From the NCBI RefSeq assembly GCF_030691015.1, contig NZ_JAUYFF010000019.1, positions 164,604 to 228,603 of the forward strand: 64,000 nucleotides of DNA, written 5' to 3'. Of the stretch, positions 36,109-47,691 are shown one piece after another (the stretch's first letter is position 1; each line of letters begins with the position of its first letter). This stretch comes from Sulfuricurvum sp. GTDB taxonomy: Bacteria > Campylobacterota > Campylobacteria > Campylobacterales > Sulfurimonadaceae. The notes beneath the pieces are model-generated. The model was not told the DNA's origin, did no database searches, and saw only the letters and a program-made list of their open reading frames with translations. Made by a program: the position numbers and the translations under genes.

Positions 36109-36162
36109 CTTCTAAACCAAACTTCGCTAAAATACCCCACTTTTACACACTTCGGAGATACC

Positions 36163-37548
36163 ATGGAAAAGATGTGGTCAGGACGCTTTACGCAAGATGC
36201 GTCAACCCTTTTGGAAAAATTTAACGCCTCGATCATGTTTGATCAAAAACTTTACCGTGAAGATATCGAAGGCTCCATCGCACATGCGAAAATGTTGGCT
36301 CATCAAGGGATTTTAACCGATGAAGAGTCTACTTTGATCGAAAAAGGGATGGCTCAAGTACTCAGCGAAATTGAATCAGGATCGTTTGAGTGGAAAATCG
36401 GTGATGAAGATCTCCATATGGCGATTGAAAAACGGCTCACGGCGATTATCGGCGAAGCAGGAAAAAAACTCCATACCGCACGTAGCCGCAACGATCAGGT
36501 CGCTCTTGATTTCCGTCGTTACGTACTTCGCAAGAATCGTGAGATAGTTGAACTGATCAAAGCCCTTATGGAAGTCGTTGTTGATATTGCAAGAGATCAT
36601 ACTGCGACATTATTACCGGGAATGACCCATCTGCAACACGCACAACCGATTAATTTTGCATTTCATTTACTGGCATACGCTTCGATGTTTAAACGTGATA
36701 TAGAACGTTTTGAGAGCTCTATGGCACGTAATAATATCTCTCCGATCGGATGCGCCGCACTTGCCGGAACACCGCACAATATCAACCGTGAAATGACGGC
36801 AAAAGAACTTGGCTTTGATTCGGTGAGTATCAACTGCCTCGATACGGTGAGCGATCGTGATTTCGCGCTGGAGATTTTGTTTAATATCTCGACGTTGATG
36901 ATGCACATTTCCCGTTTGTCGGAAGAGATTATTTTGTGGTCAAGTTACGAGTTTCGTTTCGTTGAACTTTCCGATCAATATTCGACCGGTAGCTCTATCA
37001 TGCCGCAAAAGAAAAACCCCGACGTTCCTGAGTTGCTTCGAGGAAAAACAGGACGGGTGTTCGGTAACTTGATGGGACTTTTGACTGTAATGAAAGGGTT
37101 GCCGCTAGCTTATAACAAAGATACCCAAGAGGATAAAGAGGGGGTGTTTGACAGTGTTGAGACGGCTGAACTCTCCCTTGAAATTCTCCGCGAAGCATTG
37201 CGTACAATGACAATTAAACCTCAGAATATGGCTCGCGCGTGCAAGCTGGGGCATCTATCCGCTACCGATTTGGCGGACTATCTGGTCGAGCACTGTGACG
37301 TTCCGTTTCGTGAAGCGCACCACATCACAGGACGCGCCGTTGCCCGTGCCGAAGTGCTCGGAATCGATTTGAGTGATATCGACTATCCTGAACTTCACGC
37401 TATCGATGAACGAATTAAAGAAGATGTTATCCCCTATTTGGCGATTGAACACTCGATGAATGCCCGTATTTCCCAAGGGGGAACGGCGGAAATTCGTACA
37501 CTAGAGCAAATTATCTATTTTGACCATTTCCTCAAGGATGTACAATGA
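36163..37548 (+). CDS. argH: Argininosuccinate lyase
   Basis: The 461-residue protein has [30 protein letters not shown]-like [12 protein letters not shown] and the fumarase-superfamily signature [12 protein letters not shown]. It splits argininosuccinate into arginine and fumarate, the last step of arginine synthesis. The start is preceded by CGGAG. Its stop overlaps the OsmC-like gene by 4 bases. Confidence 0.97.
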   Translation: MEKMWSGRFTQDASTLLEKFNASIMFDQKLYREDIEGSIAHAKMLAHQGILTDEESTLIEKGMAQVLSEIESGSFEWKIGDEDLHMAIEKRLTAIIGEAGKKLHTARSRNDQVALDFRRYVLRKNREIVELIKALMEVVVDIARDHTATLLPGMTHLQHAQPINFAFHLLAYASMFKRDIERFESSMARNNISPIGCAALAGTPHNINREMTAKELGFDSVSINCLDTVSDRDFALEILFNISTLMMHISRLSEEIILWSSYEFRFVELSDQYSTGSSIMPQKKNPDVPELLRGKTGRVFGNLMGLLTVMKGLPLAYNKDTQEDKEGVFDSVETAELSLEILREALRTMTIKPQNMARACKLGHLSATDLADYLVEHCDVPFREAHHITGRAVARAEVLGIDLSDIDYPELHAIDERIKEDVIPYLAIEHSMNARISQGGTAEIRTLEQIIYFDHFLKDVQ

Positions 37549-38009
37549 AGATTACCGTTTCTCATCAGGATGCAATGCGCTTTGAAGCTAAAACAGAGAA
37601 GAGCAGTTTTATTATCGATTGCCCCCAAATCTCTCCGATTGAGTATTTTTTAAGCGGGATTATCACCTGCAGTGCGACCGATATTGTACTGCTTCCTAAA
37701 CAGCAGGGGTATGAAGTAAAAAATCTTGAAGTAAGCGGTGAAGTGGTTCGTAATGAGTCTGCTCCGCGAAAATTCAACTCGCTTCACCTCGAATACCGAT
37801 ATGAATCGAATGCGGACGATACACTCGCAGCACGTTGGGTGATGGCGAGTCTGGAGACCTACTGCTCAACGATCAATACGATTCGCGACACCACAGCGAT
37901 CAGCTATACGATTATCCATAACGGCAAGGTGATTCGTGAAAATGAGAAGATGATTAGCGGTGGTGGAAGTGCCGTCGATTTTGGTGCATTGCAAGGGTGC
38001 AATGCGTAA
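37545..38009 (+). CDS. OsmC-family protein
   Basis: The 154-residue protein has the two conserved cysteines of the OsmC/Ohr fold, in [11 protein letters not shown] and LETYCSTIN, and the IEYFLSGI helix. Such proteins reduce organic hydroperoxides with dithiol help, though many OsmC-like members have untested activity. It overlaps argH by ATGA and so is co-translated with it. It converges on hinT, with 3 bases between the stops. Confidence 0.85.
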   Translation: MKITVSHQDAMRFEAKTEKSSFIIDCPQISPIEYFLSGIITCSATDIVLLPKQQGYEVKNLEVSGEVVRNESAPRKFNSLHLEYRYESNADDTLAARWVMASLETYCSTINTIRDTTAISYTIIHNGKVIRENEKMISGGGSAVDFGALQGCNA

Positions 38010-38012
38010 GGA

Positions 38013-38369
38013 TTAAAAGAAATCCTTAGGATCAGCGTCAGCAAAATGACCCCATTTGAGCTTCGCTCCGCCGAGGATGTGAAAATGGAGGTGCCCTACC
38101 TCTTGAGCGCCATTTTCCCCGATATTACTGATGATTCGGTAACCACTCTCGTCAATTCCGCACGCTTTGGCGACCTCTTGCATAAACGTTGACATTCTCC
38201 CCATCACATCTCCGGGAATATCGTTAAAACTTTGATAATGTGCTTTTGGAATCGCTAAAACATGAACGGGCGCTTTGGGATTAATATCATGAAACGCATA
38301 AAATTCTTCATTTTCGGCAACGGTATTGGAGGGAATTTCTTTGTTAATAATTTTACAGAAAATGCACAT
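38013..38369 (-). CDS. hinT: HIT-family nucleotide-binding hydrolase (HinT)
   Basis: The 118-residue protein has the histidine triad HLHFHILGG and the opening CIFCKIINKEIPS. HinT proteins hydrolyse nucleoside phosphoramidates such as lysyl-AMP. It is divergent from pheS, the same arrangement I recall in Campylobacter jejuni. Length is typical. Confidence 0.95.
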   Translation of the reverse strand: MCIFCKIINKEIPSNTVAENEEFYAFHDINPKAPVHVLAIPKAHYQSFNDIPGDVMGRMSTFMQEVAKACGIDESGYRIISNIGENGAQEVGHLHFHILGGAKLKWGHFADADPKDFF

Positions 38370-38528
38370 GCTAAACCTCTTTTTTTGTGCTATTGTAGCA
38401 TATGGAAGATCGCTTGAAGCTATTTATAAAAGAGATTTGACTACAATATCCCCTAAATTGAAAGCACTTTCAGAAATAGTGATAACGTATTTAAAAGCTT
38501 TCAGAAAATCATCAATGGAGACTCTATT

Positions 38529-39521
38529 TTGCAAGAGTGGTATGACGCTATAAAATCGGCTGACTCGATTGATAAAATCGAAGAGATCCGAATCGCCGTT
38601 TTCGGAAAAAAAGGGATAATGAACGCTGAGTTCGCCCGTATGAAAGATGTTCCTGACGCGGAAAAAGGGACATTTGCCAAAGAGTTAAATATTCACAAAG
38701 AGGGGTTGAATGCCCTTTTGGTCGATCGTAAACTTTTCTTAGCAATGGAACATTTGCAAGCGACGATGAAAGCGGAAGCGATTGACGTAAGTCTTTACTC
38801 CGCCACTACGGAACACGGATCACTGCACCCTGTTATGGAGACTATGGATCGAATCGTGGAGTATTTCGTTGCGATGAACTTCTCGGTACAAACGGGCCCG
38901 ATGGTGGAAGATGATTTTCACAATTTCGAAGCGTTGAATCTCCCTAAATACCATCCGGCACGCGATATGCAGGACACGTTTTATTTTAAAGATTCTATGC
39001 TGTTGCGTACCCATACCTCGCCGGTACAAATCCGTACTATGCTCTCTACTCAACCGCCGATTCGGATGATTGCTCCGGGCGCCGTATTTCGCCGCGATTA
39101 CGATATCACCCATACTCCTATGTTTCATCAGGTAGAGGGGTTGGTTGTTGAAGAGGCGGGAAAAGTCTCTTTTGCCAATCTCAAATTTATCCTCGAAGAT
39201 TTTTTGAAAACAATGTTCGGCGATGTCGAAGTCCGTTTCAGACCGAGTTTCTTCCCGTTCACGGAGCCTTCAGCTGAAGTCGATATCAGCTGTATTTTCT
39301 GCGGCGGGGAAGGGTGCCGAGTTTGTTCGAAAACAGGATGGCTCGAAGTTCTCGGTTGCGGTATTGTCGATCCGAACGTTTTTAAAGCGGTCGGTTATGA
39401 GAATGTCAGCGGTTATGCGTTCGGTTTAGGGGTTGAGCGTTTTGCGATGCTGATCCACCGAATCGGTGATTTACGCTCTTTATTTGAGGGAGATACGAGA
39501 TTATTGGAGCAGTTTAGATGA
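38529..39521 (+). CDS. pheS: Phenylalanyl-tRNA synthetase alpha subunit
   Basis: The 330-residue protein is read from a TTG with TGGAGA 8 bases upstream; the N-terminus [10 protein letters not shown] fits the family and no better start exists. It contains the coiled-coil start, motif 2 [20 protein letters not shown] and motif 3 [15 protein letters not shown] Cys-rich [17 protein letters not shown] loop is also present. With PheT it forms the alpha2beta2 enzyme. Its stop overlaps pheT by 4 bases. Confidence 0.97.
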   Translation: MQEWYDAIKSADSIDKIEEIRIAVFGKKGIMNAEFARMKDVPDAEKGTFAKELNIHKEGLNALLVDRKLFLAMEHLQATMKAEAIDVSLYSATTEHGSLHPVMETMDRIVEYFVAMNFSVQTGPMVEDDFHNFEALNLPKYHPARDMQDTFYFKDSMLLRTHTSPVQIRTMLSTQPPIRMIAPGAVFRRDYDITHTPMFHQVEGLVVEEAGKVSFANLKFILEDFLKTMFGDVEVRFRPSFFPFTEPSAEVDISCIFCGGEGCRVCSKTGWLEVLGCGIVDPNVFKAVGYENVSGYAFGLGVERFAMLIHRIGDLRSLFEGDTRLLEQFR

Positions 39522-41848
39522 TCGTAACAAAAAATTGGCTAAATGAATGGATCGATCTTACTGATGTAAGCACCGATCTGTTGCTTAAAACATTAAATTC
39601 GATCGGTTTGGAAGTAGATGCTCATGACGTTGTCCGTGTCGCTGATGGAGTGGTTGTCGGATACGTCGAGTCGTGTGAAAAACATCCTGATGCTGATAAA
39701 CTCAATGTTTGTCAAGTTAATGTCGGGAAAGAAGTGCGCCAGATTGTGTGCGGTGCTTCGAATGTTCGTGCAGGACTATACATTGCGTTAGCAACGGTCG
39801 GTGCGGAACTTCCCGGCGGTCTTAAGATCAAAGAGGCAAAGCTGCGCGGTGTCGATTCCCACGGTATGATCTGCTCCGCTAAAGAGATTGGCCTTCCTTC
39901 TATGGGTGAGGGAATTATGATCCTCGATGAGAGTATCGGTGAATTGGTAAAGGGTAAAAATCTCAATGAATACGGTGTATTCAATGATGATGTTATCGAG
40001 ATTGAACTGACCGCCAATCGCGGTGATTGCTTGAGTATTTACGGAATTGCGCGCGATTTGCGTGCAGCACTTTCTCGTCCTCTTCGTGAGAAGAATATCA
40101 AAGATAACCAAGAGGGTCGCTTGGGGATCGGACGAATTTTGCAACTGCAGCATACGGAAACGTTTAATGCAGATTTGTTATTCAGTGCCGTAGAAGTTAA
40201 AGAACTCACTGTTCCTTTGATCATTTCCCTCCGTTTGGCAATTATTGATCAAGCGTATACCACAACCGTTGATGCAATATTATTTTATGCGACGCAGAGT
40301 ACGGGAGTTATCTTACGTGCCTATCCGTTTGAAAAATTCGGAGATGTGGAAAATAAAGGGATTATTACCCTTGAAAATGATGAAAACGGTTACGCGTCGT
40401 TGTATGGCAAAGGAAAAGTTTCTGTCATCGGTGTCTCTCAAGAAAAAGAGGCTCATTTTAGTGCTAACGAGGGGTTGGCAATTATCGAAGCGAGTTATAT
40501 CGCTCCTGAAGTGATTGCAAAACAAATGGGGGAGAAGAAAATCCCTAGCTGTCCTCATTATTACCGTACGTCACGCGGAAGCGAGCCGACTATTGAAATG
40601 GGTATCCGATATGCAGCGGAATTGTTTGAAAAATATTCAACGTCGCAAGTATATGGGGGAAATATTGAGTTAACCACGACGTATGAACCTCGTATTATCA
40701 GTATGGTTGAATCTGAATTTGAATCGTTTATCGGTCTTAAAATCGATAAAACACGTATCACTCAGATTTTTAAGAATCTAGGGCTAGATATCGGTAAGCC
40801 TAAAGGCTCTACATTCGCTATTTCGGTTCCTAAATTTCGCCATGACATTGTGAATAAACAAGACATTATCGAAGAGATTGTCCGTATTGTCGGAATTGAC
40901 AATATCCCTTCCAAGCCTCTTGTTTTTGCTGAAGCAAATCAGATGAGCAGTGATTTGGCAGAGTACAAAAAAACGCGACTGTATCGCCATCGCGCTGCAC
41001 AAAGCGGATTTTACGAGTCTGTCCATTTTGTCTTTAATGAACGTGCGCAAGTAGAAAAATTCGGATTTGTCTGTACTGAGAGTTCAAAAGAGCTTTTAAA
41101 CCCGATCACGGCTACCTTTGATACGCTACGTCCGACCCTTTTGGTAGGACTTTTGAATTCGGCGTCTGCCAATGTCAAAGTAAATCAAAAGAAAATTGCT
41201 TTGTTTGAAGCAGGGATGGTTTTTGACAGCGAGCGCCGCGAGTCAAAGCGTCTCGGATTTATCGTATCGGGTCCCATGGAGAATGAAAAGATTTCCAATG
41301 CGGGTAAACCTGCCGTTATCGATTTTGCTTCTTTTACGAAGTTGATCGCGGATGTAGCGGGATCGTTTGAACTGGTATCGCATACCACAAGCCACTCGTT
41401 AGCCCATCCGTATGTGTGTGCAAAAGTAATGATCAACGGTGAAGAAGCGGGTGAATTGTTCCGCCTTCATCCTCAAGTAGAAGAAGAATTTGACCTTGCT
41501 CAAACGTTTATGTGTGAACTCAAAACCGATTGCCTCCCTTATGGACTCATCGAAGCGCAACCGTATTCGAAATATCAAGCCTCTTTTAGGGATTTGAGTA
41601 TTTTGATCTCCAAAGCGGTGACGTATGAGAGCATTAAAGCCGTGATCGAAAAACACGCCTCTGCACAAGTAAGACGTTTTTATCCGGTAGACCGTTATGT
41701 ATCCGAGAACTTGGGAGAACAGATGAGTCTTACCCTTAGATTTGTCCTCCAATCGGATGAAAAAACACTCGAAGAAGAGGATATCAATGCCGCTATGGAG
41801 TGGATTCTCAGCGGTCTTAAAGATGAGTTGGGAGCAGGTTTGAGATGA
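39518..41848 (+). CDS. pheT: Phenylalanyl-tRNA synthetase beta subunit
   Basis: The 776-residue protein has the N-terminal tRNA-binding fold ([16 protein letters not shown]), B3/B4 and B5 domains, a synthetase-like core, and the C-terminal ferredoxin-fold anticodon-binding domain. It pairs with PheS. It overlaps both pheS and aroA by 4 bases, forming a tight core operon. Confidence 0.97.
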   Translation: MIVTKNWLNEWIDLTDVSTDLLLKTLNSIGLEVDAHDVVRVADGVVVGYVESCEKHPDADKLNVCQVNVGKEVRQIVCGASNVRAGLYIALATVGAELPGGLKIKEAKLRGVDSHGMICSAKEIGLPSMGEGIMILDESIGELVKGKNLNEYGVFNDDVIEIELTANRGDCLSIYGIARDLRAALSRPLREKNIKDNQEGRLGIGRILQLQHTETFNADLLFSAVEVKELTVPLIISLRLAIIDQAYTTTVDAILFYATQSTGVILRAYPFEKFGDVENKGIITLENDENGYASLYGKGKVSVIGVSQEKEAHFSANEGLAIIEASYIAPEVIAKQMGEKKIPSCPHYYRTSRGSEPTIEMGIRYAAELFEKYSTSQVYGGNIELTTTYEPRIISMVESEFESFIGLKIDKTRITQIFKNLGLDIGKPKGSTFAISVPKFRHDIVNKQDIIEEIVRIVGIDNIPSKPLVFAEANQMSSDLAEYKKTRLYRHRAAQSGFYESVHFVFNERAQVEKFGFVCTESSKELLNPITATFDTLRPTLLVGLLNSASANVKVNQKKIALFEAGMVFDSERRESKRLGFIVSGPMENEKISNAGKPAVIDFASFTKLIADVAGSFELVSHTTSHSLAHPYVCAKVMINGEEAGELFRLHPQVEEEFDLAQTFMCELKTDCLPYGLIEAQPYSKYQASFRDLSILISKAVTYESIKAVIEKHASAQVRRFYPVDRYVSENLGEQMSLTLRFVLQSDEKTLEEEDINAAMEWILSGLKDELGAGLR

Positions 41849-43122
41849 TGTCCGCCAAGGTTTATTCTGCACAGCCATTCGAATTTAAAAGTGATGCGAT
41901 TGCGCCCGATAAATCAATTTCGCACCGATGTGCGATGTTTTCTGTTTTAGCGGAGGGGGAGAGCAGAATCGAGAATTTTCTCCGCGCGGAAGATACCCTT
42001 AACACCCTCAAAATCGTCGGACATCTTGGGGCAGAGATCACCGATGACGGGAAAATAATCACCATCCGTTCCAACGGGATACAGGAAACGTCCGAAATAC
42101 TCGATTGCGGTAATTCGGGAACCGGAATGCGCCTTTTTTGCGGGCTTCTCAGTTCGGCTGAGGGACATTTTATCCTTACGGGCGATGAATATCTTAAACG
42201 CCGTCCGATGAAACGGGTCACTCAGCCGTTGCGTTCTATCGGAGCAAAGCTGGATGGCCGTAATAATGGTGATCTCGCACCCCTCTCCATCCGAGGAGCA
42301 TCCCTTAAAGCATTTGATTATACCTCTCCTATCGCTTCGGCACAGGTAAAAAGTGCGATGATGCTTGCAGCACTCCGTTCCGATGGGGTGTGTACGTTTC
42401 GTGAACCTGAGCTTAGCCGTGACCATACAGAGCGGATGTTGCGCGGTATGGGTGCTCGTGTTGAGATCAATGCTCTTGAGACGAAAATTTGGCCACTGAA
42501 GACGCCTCTTAAACCTCTTGATATCCGTGTTCCCGCCGACCCTTCCAGTGCCTTCTTCTTTGCGGTAGCGGCAGCTATTATCCCCGGTTCTTCCGCAACG
42601 ATAGAAGGGGTTACCCTTAACCCCACCCGTATCGAAGCGTTTAAAGTGTTGGAGCGTATGGGGGCGAAAATCACTTATACACTCAATGATGAGCGGTATG
42701 AGCCGATCGGATCGATCAAAGTGGAATATGCGCCTCTACAAGCGGTCATAGTGGAAGAGAATATCGCATGGCTTATCGACGAACTTCCGGCTCTCTCCAT
42801 CGCTATGGCGTGTGCAGAGGGGAAAAGTGTTATTAAAAATGCCGAAGAGCTTCGGGTCAAAGAGTCTGATCGTATTAAAACGGTTGTTGATAATTTGAAC
42901 CTTTGCGGGATTGAAACCGAAGAGTATCCTGATGGATATGCGGTACTCGGCGGAGAATTAAAATCGGCTGTAGTAAACAGTTTCGGTGATCACCGTATCG
43001 CGATGAGTTTTCTTATCGCCGGGCTTAAATGCGGTATGGAGGTTGTGGATATCGAGTGTATCAACACCTCTTTCCCGAACTTTTTTGAACTTTTGGGAAT
43101 CTGCACAAAGGTTGAGCGATGA
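41845..43122 (+). CDS. aroA: 5-enolpyruvylshikimate-3-phosphate synthase
   Basis: The 425-residue protein has [28 protein letters not shown], and the motif [12 protein letters not shown] near the C-terminus. It joins PEP to shikimate-3-phosphate in aromatic amino acid synthesis. It overlaps pheT and ispH by 4 bases each. Confidence 0.97.
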   Translation: MMSAKVYSAQPFEFKSDAIAPDKSISHRCAMFSVLAEGESRIENFLRAEDTLNTLKIVGHLGAEITDDGKIITIRSNGIQETSEILDCGNSGTGMRLFCGLLSSAEGHFILTGDEYLKRRPMKRVTQPLRSIGAKLDGRNNGDLAPLSIRGASLKAFDYTSPIASAQVKSAMMLAALRSDGVCTFREPELSRDHTERMLRGMGARVEINALETKIWPLKTPLKPLDIRVPADPSSAFFFAVAAAIIPGSSATIEGVTLNPTRIEAFKVLERMGAKITYTLNDERYEPIGSIKVEYAPLQAVIVEENIAWLIDELPALSIAMACAEGKSVIKNAEELRVKESDRIKTVVDNLNLCGIETEEYPDGYAVLGGELKSAVVNSFGDHRIAMSFLIAGLKCGMEVVDIECINTSFPNFFELLGICTKVER

Positions 43123-43949
43123 AAATCGAGTTGGCGGAGAGTTACGGGTTTTGTTTCGGAGTAAAACGGGCGATTAAAATTGCCGAAGAGAACCGAAATT
43201 CCGCAACATATGGTCCTCTTATCCATAACGCCAATGAGATTGATCGGCTTAAAAACGATTTCAATGTCGCCCTCAGTGAAAATCTCGATACCTTTAAAGC
43301 GGGTGAAACCGCGGTCATTCGTACCCATGGTATCCCCAAACAAGAGTTGACGTTATTGCATGAGCGTCACGTAAATGTGGTGGATGCAACCTGTCCGTAT
43401 GTGACCAAGCCGCAGCAAATTTGTGAAGAGATGAGTGCTCAAGGGTATGATATCGTCATCTTCGGCGATGAAGCGCATCCTGAAATCAAAGGGGTTAAGA
43501 GCTATGCCAAAGATAATGTGTACGTTGTCAATAGCCCTGATGAAATAGATGCCTTACGGTTGCGTGAAAAAGTTGCAACCGTAGCTCAGACTACCCGTAA
43601 AGTTGAAGAGTATCAGCAAATCGTCGGCAAATTGATGGCTACGCATAAAGAAGTACGTGTTTTTAATACGATTTGCAATGCAACGTTTGATAACCAGGAT
43701 GCCGTACGTAAACTTGCGCAGCAAGCCGATGTCATGATTGTTATCGGAGGTAAAAACTCTTCCAATACAAAACAGCTCCATTCTATCGCGCAGGAGTTTT
43801 GTCCGGAGAGTTATCATATCGAGAGCCAAGAAGATTTACAGCCGGAGTGGTTTAGCGGCAAAATTTTTTGCGGTATCAGTGCAGGAGCTTCTACCCCTGA
43901 CTGGATTATTAATCAGGTTATTGAAAAAATAAGATCCATTACCGTTTAA
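43119..43949 (+). CDS. ispH: 4-hydroxy-3-methylbut-2-enyl diphosphate reductase
   Basis: The 276-residue protein has [12 protein letters not shown] with the first cluster Cys, [16 protein letters not shown] with the second, and [12 protein letters not shown] with the third, as required for the 4Fe-4S cluster. It makes IPP and DMAPP in the last step of the MEP pathway. In relatives I recall, rpsA follows it directly; here an 8.7-kb block intervenes. Confidence 0.97.
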   Translation: MKIELAESYGFCFGVKRAIKIAEENRNSATYGPLIHNANEIDRLKNDFNVALSENLDTFKAGETAVIRTHGIPKQELTLLHERHVNVVDATCPYVTKPQQICEEMSAQGYDIVIFGDEAHPEIKGVKSYAKDNVYVVNSPDEIDALRLREKVATVAQTTRKVEEYQQIVGKLMATHKEVRVFNTICNATFDNQDAVRKLAQQADVMIVIGGKNSSNTKQLHSIAQEFCPESYHIESQEDLQPEWFSGKIFCGISAGASTPDWIINQVIEKIRSITV

Positions 43950-43953
43950 TGTA

Positions 43954-46398
43954 ATGCGATTCATTTTTGTATTATTCATTTTATTTTCATCATTATGGTC
44001 ACAAAAAAATCTTGAAAAAGTATCCATTCAGCTTGATTGGAAATTTCAGTATGAGTTTGCGGGATTTGTAGCGGCAAAAGAAAAAGGGTTTTACCGTGAT
44101 GTCGGATTGGATGTCGATCTAAGAGAGTATCACAACAGTGTGGATACGGCATCTGATATAATCAACCGTAAAGCCACTTACGGTTCGTATAATAGCAGTA
44201 TTATTATTTCAGGCGGGAAACCGGCACCTGTTGTGTTGCTTGGAACCTATTTACAACGCTCTCCCCTCGTATTCGCTGTACGTAAAGGGATTAATAATCC
44301 TGCCGATTTAATCGGGAAGAAGATTATGGCTACGAAAGACGAGCTTCGATCCTCCTCTCTTGGACTGATGCTTAACCACTTCGAAATCACACCTACTAAT
44401 GCAACTATTTTACTCCATTCTTTTGATATCAACGATTTTATTAACGGAAAATGCGATGCAATTACAGTATTCCGCTCGAATCAGCTGTATGAACTGGATC
44501 GTTTGAATATCCCCTATTCAGTTATCGATCCGGCAGATTACGGATTTGTAATGAGTGCCGTGAATGTCTTTACGTCACGGAATGAAGCCCTTGAAAATCC
44601 TGAACGGACGCAAAAGTTTATTGAGGCAACCAATCGCGGGTGGAAATACGCTTTAGATCATCCCGATGAAATTATTGATCTGCTCCTGAACAAATACAAC
44701 ACCGGAAAATCCAGAGATGCACTTGTATACGAGTACAAAGTGACAAAAAAATTGATGATGACCGATTTTTATCCGATTGGTCAGGCCAATGAAGAGTTGA
44801 CCGTTCGAGCCTATAAACAACTGGTTCAGTCAGGAAGGCTCTTAGTCGGGCAGAAGCTTGGAAAATTTATGTTTCAAGACATTATTGCTTCGAACAATGA
44901 TGTTCAGATGACGACGGCTCAGAAACACTATTTACTGAACAAGAAAAAAATTGTCATGTGTGTCGATCCTGAGTGGTATCCGTTTGAAGCGATTCGTGAG
45001 GGGCGTCATATCGGGATCGCTTCGGATGTGATGAGTGAGTTTGAAAAGCGGCTCGGGGTTCCGATCGAATTTCATCCTGTCGAATCGTGGGAAGAGTCGA
45101 TTACTCTCGCAAAAAAACGGGAATGCGATATTCTTTCCCTTGCTTCAAGTACGCCTGAGAGACTTCAATACATGGATTTCACTTCACCGTATGTGACGTT
45201 GCCTATCGTGATGGCTACAAAGATGGATAAACCGTTTACGGAAGATATTACATCTTTGGGAAATGTTAAGTTAGGTTCCGTAAAAGGGTATGTGATAACG
45301 GAACAGTTAAAAACACACTATCCTGATCTCAATCTTGTTGAAGTAGCGTCTATAACGGACGGTCTTAACCGCGTTGAATCCGGCGAATTATACGGCTATA
45401 TCGATAATCTTATGGTTGTCTCTTCGTACATCCAAAAAGAACATACCGGAATGTTGAAGGTATCATTACGGTTAAAAGAGAAGGTCGAGTTGTCGGTGGG
45501 AACCCGAAATGATGAACCGATTTTGAAAGATATTTTTGAAAAACTGGTTTTGGGTATGGATCCGATTCTGATGCAGCGTTTTTATAACCGTTATACAACG
45601 GTTATAAGAGAACAAAATCCTTATGGGATGATTGTTCTTAGCGTACTCGCATTGGTTGCCCTGATCAGCGCATTAATGATTGGATGGAATTATCTGCTTC
45701 GTAAAAAAGTGCATTTGGAAGTGGCGAAAAATCTTCAAATTAAAGATCAGCTCTATCAAAAAGCAAAACAGGCTGAAATAGGTAACCTGATTGCCAATAT
45801 TTCCCATCAATGGCGTGAGCCGCTCTCGAAACTCAGTTCACTTAATCTTCTCACCATTGCCAAGATAAGAATGGGGCAGCCGATAGAAAAAGAGTGGCTT
45901 TTAGAGCAGTCTCAAAAGATCGAAAATACGATTGATTTTATGTCTCATACCATGCAAAACTTTTTAGAATTTTACAAACAAAACAGTGTTAGAAGTGATT
46001 TTTCTGCGTATGATTCGATAGAAAGTTCTATTTCCATCATTGAAACGAAAATCCTTGATTTCGGCGTTCTTGTGGTGATAGAAGGGGAAGATACCGTATT
46101 AAACGGCGTTAAAAACGAATGGATGCAGGTTTGGCTCAATCTTTTAAATAATGCGGTTCAGGTATTTTCAGAGCGAAAGATCGAGAATCCGACGATACGC
46201 ATCGAGGTGAGTTCGAATAGAATTATGTTTTGCGATAACGGCGGCGGGATGAATTTAGGAATATCTTCGAGCGGGTTAGGTTTGCCGATGTGCAAGGAGA
46301 TAGTTGGAAAATACGGTGCTCGTTTGGAAGTGGATAATTGTGACCGCGGTGTATGCGTAACAGTTGTTTTGCGATCCGTTTGCGATATGAAGAAGTAA
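43954..46398 (+). CDS. Membrane histidine kinase with two periplasmic solute-binding sensor domains
   Basis: The 814-residue protein has a signal peptide (1-17) and an NMT1-type binding domain (about 20-310, VSIQLDWKFQYEFAGFVAAK). A family 3 binding domain comes next (about 330-550, IVMCVDPEWYPFEA), then one membrane helix (about 559-578) and a kinase core. The core has the phosphoacceptor His at 618 in ANISHQWREPLSKL and an ATPase domain with NLLNNAVQVF and DNGGG. A small-molecule ligand in the periplasm is likely. The gene starts 4 bases after ispH; its best partner is the response regulator encoded at 46867-47550. Confidence 0.9.
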   Translation: MRFIFVLFILFSSLWSQKNLEKVSIQLDWKFQYEFAGFVAAKEKGFYRDVGLDVDLREYHNSVDTASDIINRKATYGSYNSSIIISGGKPAPVVLLGTYLQRSPLVFAVRKGINNPADLIGKKIMATKDELRSSSLGLMLNHFEITPTNATILLHSFDINDFINGKCDAITVFRSNQLYELDRLNIPYSVIDPADYGFVMSAVNVFTSRNEALENPERTQKFIEATNRGWKYALDHPDEIIDLLLNKYNTGKSRDALVYEYKVTKKLMMTDFYPIGQANEELTVRAYKQLVQSGRLLVGQKLGKFMFQDIIASNNDVQMTTAQKHYLLNKKKIVMCVDPEWYPFEAIREGRHIGIASDVMSEFEKRLGVPIEFHPVESWEESITLAKKRECDILSLASSTPERLQYMDFTSPYVTLPIVMATKMDKPFTEDITSLGNVKLGSVKGYVITEQLKTHYPDLNLVEVASITDGLNRVESGELYGYIDNLMVVSSYIQKEHTGMLKVSLRLKEKVELSVGTRNDEPILKDIFEKLVLGMDPILMQRFYNRYTTVIREQNPYGMIVLSVLALVALISALMIGWNYLLRKKVHLEVAKNLQIKDQLYQKAKQAEIGNLIANISHQWREPLSKLSSLNLLTIAKIRMGQPIEKEWLLEQSQKIENTIDFMSHTMQNFLEFYKQNSVRSDFSAYDSIESSISIIETKILDFGVLVVIEGEDTVLNGVKNEWMQVWLNLLNNAVQVFSERKIENPTIRIEVSSNRIMFCDNGGGMNLGISSSGLGLPMCKEIVGKYGARLEVDNCDRGVCVTVVLRSVCDMKK

Positions 46399-46435
46399 TA
46401 ATAACGAATATTATTTGAATCAAGGGATCATCATT

Positions 46436-46870
46436 ATGGCAACAGGTTTGGAGTGGAGCGAAGAATACCGACTCGGAATTAGCGGGATTGATGCTCAGCA
46501 CGAACATCTTTTTGATATCGTGGGGCGGATTGCGGCACTCGATGCGCTCACTTCGACTAAAGAGGAATTGAAGGCAATTTTAGGAGAACTTAACAGCTAT
46601 ATGAGCGAGCATTTTCGCGATGAAGAAATCTATATGAGACGGATCGGTTTCCCTGCATACGAGTATCACCGAAATTTACACCATGAAATTATCGAATTTG
46701 TAAACCAATCGATCACAAGCTCTCCGACATTGGCTATGATTCGAACCAAACTTAAATTTATTATCAAAAAAGCATTGATCGATCATATCGTTACCGAGGA
46801 TATGAAATACAAACTTTACGTAGAAACCCTCAAAGACTATGTTGACGAATGTACTGTTGAATTGGATTAA
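46436..46870 (+). CDS. Bacteriohaemerythrin
   Basis: I take the ATG at 46436, with AAGGGA 8 bases upstream, giving 144 residues. The diiron ligands are visible: His in DAQHEHLFDI, HxxxE in HFRDEEIYM, HxxxH in YHRNLHHEI, and HxxxxD in DHIVTEDMKY. It binds oxygen reversibly and may sense, store or deliver it in a microaerophile. It lies between the sensor kinase and the convergent regulator, with which its 3' end overlaps by 4 bases. Confidence 0.92.
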   Translation: MATGLEWSEEYRLGISGIDAQHEHLFDIVGRIAALDALTSTKEELKAILGELNSYMSEHFRDEEIYMRRIGFPAYEYHRNLHHEIIEFVNQSITSSPTLAMIRTKLKFIIKKALIDHIVTEDMKYKLYVETLKDYVDECTVELD

Positions 46871-47550
46871 AGTTTAAATCGATATCCGAGATCAGGAATC
46901 GTATAGATAAACGTTTTTCCAAATCTACGACGGATTCGGAGGATAAAGTTTGTTAGTGCAGAATCACTCATATCTTCAAATTCCCATACGGCTGATTGAA
47001 TCATATCTTTAGTAATTAATCGGTCTCGATTATGGGCTATCAACTCCATAAAAAGGGCTTCCTTTTTATTGAGAGAGAAATTACCCCCATCTTGTATGAG
47101 TATTTTGTTTTCTGTATCAAAATACCACCCCTCTTTGAGTTCTATTTTTTGCATTTGATTTAGCCCTAGCTTTTCACTGCATTGTTCTAGTGCTTGAATC
47201 AACTCATCGTACTTAATCGGTTTGAGGAGATAGGCTGTAAGTCCCAACGGAATCGAGCGTAATAAAAAATCTTCGTCTTTGTGTCCGCTAATGATTAAAA
47301 TAGGTATTTGAACGTTTGTGCTGCGAATTTTACGGATAAAATCGAGACCGTTTTCATTTTTGAGTTTGATATCGCTGATTATGATATCAATATGCGATTT
47401 TTCAAAAAGTAATTCAGCCTCTGCAATAGTAGATACATGATGCACTTTTTGGACAAAGATATTGAGTAAGCTGGTTGCATTTAGCGCTAATTCAACATTG
47501 TCTTCGAGAAAGAGAACCGTTTTGTCTTTGAGCTGTTCAAGAGTATTCAC
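46867..47550 (-). CDS. OmpR/PhoB-type response regulator
   Basis: The 227-residue protein has a receiver domain with LFLEDNVE, phosphoacceptor D60 in IIISDIKLKN, the Thr/Ser position in LIISGHKD and Lys in LLKPIKYDE. A winged-helix DNA-binding domain (about 130-227) follows, ending IYTIPDLGYRFKL. It is divergent from the tpsA gene and convergent with the kinase-haemerythrin genes. A tandem 11-bp repeat in the tpsA promoter is a likely target. Confidence 0.92.
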   Translation of the reverse strand: MNTLEQLKDKTVLFLEDNVELALNATSLLNIFVQKVHHVSTIAEAELLFEKSHIDIIISDIKLKNENGLDFIRKIRSTNVQIPILIISGHKDEDFLLRSIPLGLTAYLLKPIKYDELIQALEQCSEKLGLNQMQKIELKEGWYFDTENKILIQDGGNFSLNKKEALFMELIAHNRDRLITKDMIQSAVWEFEDMSDSALTNFILRIRRRFGKTFIYTIPDLGYRFKL

Positions 47551-47625
47551 CGCTGGATAGTCCTATTTATTATGTAAATGGCAGTCTATCAGACTACTAT
47601 CGTAAATATGTCGCAAAAAACATAA

Positions 47626-47663
47626 ATTAGTGCGATATTAGTGCGATTTTAAGATGGAATAAT
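47626..47663 (+). promoter_or_regulatory. Tandem 11-bp direct repeat and -10 upstream of tpsA, candidate regulator site
   Basis: ATTAGTGCGAT occurs twice without a gap (47626-47636 and 47637-47647). Ten bases later lies a -10-like AATAAT (47658-47663). PhoB/OmpR-family regulators bind tandem 11-bp direct repeats located about 10 bases before the -10 in place of a -35, which this matches. The neighbouring response regulator is the obvious candidate. The repeat is seen directly; binding is inference. Confidence 0.55.
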
Positions 47664-47691
47664 CATGGTAATGAAATTTCTCAAAGGATGA

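Noticed and set aside
38370..38528. Search for a pheST attenuator with a Phe-rich leader peptide in the hinT-pheS gap.
   Set aside because: No run of Phe codons with a terminator hairpin was seen.
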